Source: Chloroflexota bacterium (GTDB lineage: Bacteria > Chloroflexota > Dormibacteria > Dormibacterales > Dormibacteraceae). From it: a stretch of 10,427 bases of DNA. Positions 7,617 through 10,427 of the stretch are shown here, one piece after another. The position numbers and the translations under genes are program-made. Location: positions 1-10,427 of the forward strand of contig VBJR01000388.1 of NCBI GenBank assembly GCA_005880175.1. Reading direction: 5' to 3'. How positions within the stretch are numbered: the first letter of the stretch is position 1; the number at the start of each line of letters is the position of its first letter. The notes beneath the pieces were generated by a model that made no database searches, was not told where the DNA came from, and saw nothing but the letters and a program-made list of their open reading frames with translations.

Positions 7617-8969
7617 TCAGGCGGGTCCGGCGATGCGCAGGTTGTCGGTCTCCCACTCCGCGGAGCCGCCGCGTGAGGTGTGGAGCGCCTGCTTCATGTG
7701 CTGGAGCGCGAGCGTCGTCTCGCCGCGCCGCTCGAGGATCTCGGCGTACGCCGCGTGGCAGCTGGCCATCCGGGCCGGCTGGTCCAACGGCCGCAGCAGG
7801 TCGAGCGCGGCGGCGAACTCCTGGTCGGCGAGGTCTCGATCGCCGGCGGCCTCCGCGAGCTGTCCTCCGAACTGGTGAGCCAGCGCCAGCGACGCCTGCT
7901 CGCCGAGCTCGCGGGTCAGGTTCTTGGCTCCCTCCACCCGCTCGGCGGCCGCCATGTGGTCACCCTTCATCAGGTGCAGCTCCGCCAGGCTGAGCAGGAC
8001 GTGACCCTGGCCGCGATCGATGCCGATCTGCCGGCAGAGTTCCAGCGAGCGCTCCATGTGCATCTGCGCCGCGCTCAACTTGCCCAGGCGCATCAGGGCG
8101 ACGCCCAGGTTGTTCTCGGCCCGGGCGAGCGCGAGCTGGTCGCGCAGGAGGTCGTACAGCACCAGCGCCTTCTGGGAGTAGGCGGTCGCGCGGGCTGGAT
8201 CGCCCATCTCCGAGTACGCGCCGCCGAGGTCCATGTACATCTCCGCCATCCGGCGCAGGTCGTAGATGGATCCGGCCGCCTCGACCATGCTCTCGGAAAG
8301 CTCGACTGCCTTCGCCCATTCGTGCCGGGCGACGTACAGGGTGGCCAGGCGGGCGAGAATGCGCGTCTCGAGCGCATGCGGCCGCGGCTTGAGCATCCGG
8401 CAGCGTTCGAGGGCCTGCTCGGCCACCTGCAGCGCCGCTGGGTCCTCCTTGTGAGCCAGGGCCGTGGCCTCCCACTCCTGGCACTCCACGACCATCCAGC
8501 GGTCGCCGGCCTGCTCGAAGCTGACCATCGCGGCGCGCACCTCGGGCAGCGCGTCGTCCGGGCGACCGACGTGGATCAGGGCGATCCCATGGCGCAGCCT
8601 GAGCCACGCGTCGTCGTTCCGACCGGGTTCCGCTCCGAGCAAACGCTCGATGGTCTCCAGCGCCTCTTCGTAGGCACCGGACCGCAGAAGTGAGTCCAGG
8701 CTCTCCTCGTCGCCACCGGTCGCGCGAGGCGGCGCTACCGACGAGCCCGGAAGGAAGTACTCGATCGGCTTTCCGGTCCGCTCGGCGATCAACTGGAGCG
8801 TCTCCGGCGTCGGACGAGAGCGACCGACCTCGATCAGATAGATCGCGGTCCGGCTCCTGTCGTCCCCACCCACCTGCGCCATGGTGAGGCCGGCCTCGCG
8901 ACGGGCCTGACGAACCGACCCCGGGCGCAGTTCTATCCCGCGCTTGACCGTCCGCTTTGTCTGCTTCAC
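7617..8969 (-). CDS. XRE-family HTH transcriptional regulator with TPR sensor domain
   Basis: The N-terminal HTH lies at about residues 12-73: LRPGSVRQARREAGLTMAQV, SRTAIYLIEVGRSRPTPETL and IAERTGKPIEYFLPG, a Cro/C1-type DNA-binding domain. After a short linker, residues about 90-440 form a series of degenerate TPR-like helical pairs (AYEEALETIERLL, DDALPEVRAAMVSF, EWAKAVELSESMV, MYMDLGGAYSEMGDPARATAYSQKA cut at intervals, NNLGVALMRLGKLSAAQMHM). HTH plus TPR is the layout of RRNPP regulators (PlcR, NprR), which bind short signal peptides, and of many unassigned regulators in Gram-positives. I chose GTG 8969 because the HTH begins a few codons later. GTG 9023 would add 18 residues without a recognisable fold or an SD. 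A gene for a secreted peptide lies immediately upstream on the same strand, so the peptide may be its ligand. This is inferred, not shown. Confidence 0.85.
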   Translation of the reverse strand: MKQTKRTVKRGIELRPGSVRQARREAGLTMAQVGGDDRSRTAIYLIEVGRSRPTPETLQLIAERTGKPIEYFLPGSSVAPPRATGGDEESLDSLLRSGAYEEALETIERLLGAEPGRNDDAWLRLRHGIALIHVGRPDDALPEVRAAMVSFEQAGDRWMVVECQEWEATALAHKEDPAALQVAEQALERCRMLKPRPHALETRILARLATLYVARHEWAKAVELSESMVEAAGSIYDLRRMAEMYMDLGGAYSEMGDPARATAYSQKALVLYDLLRDQLALARAENNLGVALMRLGKLSAAQMHMERSLELCRQIGIDRGQGHVLLSLAELHLMKGDHMAAAERVEGAKNLTRELGEQASLALAHQFGGQLAEAAGDRDLADQEFAAALDLLRPLDQPARMASCHAAYAEILERRGETTLALQHMKQALHTSRGGSAEWETDNLRIAGPA

Positions 8970-8979
8970 ACCGACGCTT

Positions 8980-8985
8980 AATTTA
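8980..8985 (-). promoter_or_regulatory. Possible -10 box of the XRE-TPR regulator (near-leaderless)
   Basis: TAAATT on the minus strand lies 10 nt before GTG 8969, in an AT-rich patch within GC-rich DNA. If it is a -10 box, the transcript would begin only a few bases before the start codon, giving an almost leaderless mRNA and explaining the lack of an SD. No matching -35 box is evident. Confidence 0.3.
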
Positions 8986-9065
8986 GCGCATGAGGGAGTA
9001 AAGCGCTGTGCGTGTTGGTCCACGCCCTGACGATTCGCTGCGGTCGCGTGATCCGCAGGCGGCGC

Positions 9066-9251
9066 TTACCTGTGGTGTCCAGCAGTTACGGGCGCAGCCT
9101 GTTCACCGTGCGGCCAGAAGTCGGCGCTGGCCACGCCCGCACTCAGCAGCGTCGTCGACGACGCCAGCAGTGCGGCGAGCACGACCGTACGAAGCGTCCA
9201 CCGCCCTCGCCGAGCCCAGCTCGCCAACGCCTCCGACACCCTTCCGGGCAT
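9066..9251 (-). CDS. Small secreted peptide precursor (61 aa) upstream of the XRE-TPR regulator
   Basis: The precursor has a textbook Sec signal peptide. A basic region (ARRGRWTLR, residues 13-21) precedes a hydrophobic core (TVVLAALLASSTTLLSAG, 22-39) and a signal-peptidase I site, VASA|DF, after residue 43. The predicted mature product has only 18 residues, DFWPHGEQAAPVTAGHHR, aromatic at the front and His/Arg at the end. The start ATG 9251-9249 is fixed by SD GGGGAGG (9266-9260) with an 8-nt spacer; the longer frame to 9275 lacks one. The gene lies 96 nt upstream of the XRE-TPR regulator start (GTG 8969) on the same strand and may be cotranscribed with it. The size, export signal and neighbour suit a signalling peptide. 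A lone cell-surface or antimicrobial peptide is the alternative. I know no named family for it. Confidence 0.75.
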   Translation of the reverse strand: MPGRVSEALASWARRGRWTLRTVVLAALLASSTTLLSAGVASADFWPHGEQAAPVTAGHHR

Positions 9252-9301
9252 GCCCTCAACCTCCCCTAGAGACATCCCGATTCAGTCCCGTGTGGTCGTC
9301 A

Positions 9302-9330
9302 AGACTAGGGAGGCGGGGCGACCATGTCAA
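9302..9330 (-). promoter_or_regulatory. Candidate sigma70-type promoter of the secreted-peptide gene
   Basis: On the minus strand, a consensus -35 box TTGACA (9330-9325) is followed after exactly 17 nt by TAGTCT (9307-9302), which keeps the first, second and last bases of the -10 consensus. The 5' leader to ATG 9251 would be about 45 nt and carries the SD. The -35 box lies inside the inverted repeat 9320-9350, so a bound repressor or activator would control it directly. Confidence 0.55.
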
Positions 9331-9350
9331 GCACTTGACTTGACATGGTC
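9320..9350. promoter_or_regulatory. Perfect 12-bp inverted repeat (candidate operator)
   Basis: GACCATGTCAAG (9320-9331) and its exact complement CTTGACATGGTC (9339-9350) flank a 7-nt spacer, CACTTGA. The hexamer CTTGAC/GTCAAG occurs four times nearby (9298-9303, 9326-9331, 9334-9339 and 9339-9344). The repeat overlaps the -35 box of the peptide promoter. No U tract follows, and no gene ends here, so a protein-binding site is more likely than a terminator. The XRE-TPR regulator encoded downstream is the obvious candidate to bind it. Confidence 0.65.
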
Positions 9351-9789
9351 CCGGGGCTCGAAGCGTGGTCTCAGGGCGCGGCGCCTCTACCTCTCTCGTG
9401 ATGCCGGGACCTGCTCGTGCCCGCGCTCACGCCCACGACGGTGACGCCGGCACGCCGCCGGGGCCGCGGAACCGGCGTGCTGCGTGGGCGGCATCCAGCG
9501 GCCACGTCGAGACCGGACTTCGCCTGGGCACCGGGCTGGGCGTGGCCGTGGCCGCCGCGCTCTCCGGAACGGCGGAGGCCCCGGAACCCCGGCCCCAGCG
9601 AGTAGACTGCCCATCAAGCGCGACTTCACGGGCACGGCGCCGCCCTCTGCGTGCGGCCTGGCAGCGTCCCCACGTCAAGGGGCGACGACAAAGCTGCGAC
9701 AGCGCACGGAATATTGGCCGATCTCTGGCCCTGTCAATCGTCGGCACGATCCGGTTTCATCAACCGCGTCGTGACGCGGATCGCATCGA
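9351..9789. other. Gene-poor stretch between two divergent regulators
   Basis: About 440 nt without a supportable gene. Open frames exist on both strands because of the high GC, but they are rich in Arg, Pro and Ala, lack RBS and show no domain. Two palindromes are visible: an 8-bp hairpin GCACGCCG/CGGCGTGC (9450-9457 with 9473-9480) and CGCGTC-GT-GACGCG (9765-9778), the latter close to the start of the next gene. The part from about 9700 to 9760 is less GC-rich and probably contains that gene's promoter, but I cannot define its boxes. Confidence 0.5.
9765..9778. promoter_or_regulatory. Short palindrome upstream of the second XRE regulator
   Basis: CGCGTC and GACGCG are exact complements around a 2-nt centre, ending 26 nt before GTG 9805. 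This position and size would suit an autoregulatory operator of the XRE protein, but short GC-rich palindromes are common by chance in such DNA. Confidence 0.3.
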
Positions 9790-9804
9790 GTGGGACTCCG
9801 ACTC

Positions 9805-10427
9805 GTGGCTGACAACGGTGACCGGCGCCCGAACGAGCGGTTACGGCACCAGCGCCGGCTGCGGGGCTGGACGCTGGACGAGGTCGCCGAGGGGCTCCAT
9901 CGCCTGTCGATGGGCGGGTCCGAGCTCGGCGTGGACGCACACATGGTGGGCAGGTGGGAGCGGGGGGTACGCCGTCCGGCGCCGCGATACGTGGCGCTGC
10001 TGTGCAGGCTCTTCGAGCTGCCCGCGGACGAGCTCGGGCTCGTCGACGAGGCGGTCGAGGCCGCCGAGACGGTCGACAAGGAGGACGACGTGAGAAGGCG
10101 CCAGTTCCTGCAGTACATGAGCGTGGTCACCGGCGCCACGATGCTCGACTGGGACCGGCTGGCCGCGATGCTGCGGGACCAGCTGGGACCGGGCGACCGG
10201 GTCCTCGTGGACGACCTGGAAGTGATCACCAGGAGCTATGCGCGCCAGGTCGAGACGGTCGCTCCCGGCGGCCTGCTGCCGGCCCTGCGCAGTCACCTGG
10301 CCATGCTGAGCGGATCGCTCCACGGCGGCCAGCCGGAGTCCGTGCGCCTGCGGCTGCTCTCCCTGACCGGCGAGACGGCCGTCCTGGCCGGCCGCCTGTC
10401 CTGGCTGCTGGAGAACCGCGGCGAGGC
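9805..10427 (+). CDS. XRE-family HTH regulator with C-terminal helical domain (3' truncated by window)
   Basis: From GTG 9805 the frame stays open to the window end (207 codons). An XRE HTH occupies about residues 11-75: ERLRHQRRLRGWTLDEVAEGL, a recognition part HMVGRWERGVRRPAPRYVAL and LFELPADELGL. A charged linker (EAAETVDKEDDV) leads to RRRQFLQYMSVVTGATML, which looks like a twin-arginine/hydrophobic signal but sits after a DNA-binding domain. This is a known oddity of actinobacterial and chloroflexal XRE regulators. The rest (VDDLEVITRSYARQ, LLPALRSHLAML, ETAVLAGRLSWLLENRGEA) resembles the first helices of their TPR-like sensor domains. GTG 9790 is an alternative in-frame start; neither start has a strong SD (GGGA at 9792-9795 serves 9805 at best). 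It is divergent from the peptide and regulator pair. Confidence 0.82.
   Translation, partial: MADNGDRRPNERLRHQRRLRGWTLDEVAEGLHRLSMGGSELGVDAHMVGRWERGVRRPAPRYVALLCRLFELPADELGLVDEAVEAAETVDKEDDVRRRQFLQYMSVVTGATMLDWDRLAAMLRDQLGPGDRVLVDDLEVITRSYARQVETVAPGGLLPALRSHLAMLSGSLHGGQPESVRLRLLSLTGETAVLAGRLSWLLENRGE

Noticed and set aside
9320..9350. The 12-bp inverted repeat as a terminator
   Set aside because: No T run follows on either strand, no gene ends here, and it overlaps a good -35 box.
9365..10093. 242-codon plus-strand frame running into the second XRE gene
   Set aside because: Low-complexity translation, no RBS, and its 3' half overlaps the well-supported XRE frame.

Overview
The window is very GC-rich, with dense coding on both strands and GTG and TTG starts. 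It holds XRE-type regulators fused to TPR domains, a STAND-type ATPase with a long TPR tail, and a GlsB/YeaQ-family membrane protein. This mix suggests a soil-type Terrabacteria genome (Actinomycetota, Chloroflexota or a neighbouring phylum). The phylum cannot be fixed from the sequence alone.

Layout. 1-37: the last codons of a plus-strand gene. 67-438 (minus): a small helical/coiled-coil protein of unknown role, divergent from 659-3585 (plus), a STAND-like ATPase followed by about eleven TPRs. In this sequence that gene is split by an apparent one-base frameshift near 1973. 3554-4741 (minus): an MFS transporter of the fosmidomycin-resistance (Fsr) type. It is coupled by an ATGA overlap to the leuS gene upstream (4738-6974, minus). 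leuS is also broken here, by a deletion of roughly 80 nt that changes frame near 6565. Upstream of leuS lies an attenuator that looks complete. It has a 28-codon leader peptide with nine leucines, including four in a row (7037-7123). Three mutually exclusive RNA segments can form either a 13-bp antiterminator or a 13-bp terminator with a U tract. The leuS ribosome-binding site sits in the terminator arm, in front of a TTG start. 7225-7557 (plus): the GlsB-family protein, then a hairpin terminator shared with the convergent gene. 7617-8969 (minus): an XRE HTH + TPR regulator. 9066-9251 (minus): a 61-residue secreted peptide precursor just upstream of that regulator, with a good RBS. Its candidate promoter has a -35 box inside a perfect 12-bp inverted repeat. 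9351-9790: no convincing gene. 9805 to the end (plus): a second XRE regulator, cut off by the window edge.

How the parts may work together. (1) The leader peptide, leuS and MFS exporter read as a leucine-starvation-inducible operon. Blocked leucyl-tRNA charging would stall the ribosome on the Leu run and switch on a compact, divergent LeuRS together with an efflux pump. That would suit resistance to a LeuRS inhibitor, although the leuS copy in this sequence is damaged. (2) The secreted peptide next to an XRE-TPR regulator, with a palindrome over the peptide promoter, resembles peptide/receptor quorum-sensing pairs of the RRNPP type known in Bacillota. Both proposals are inferences from architecture. 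The features they rest on can be read directly from the sequence.
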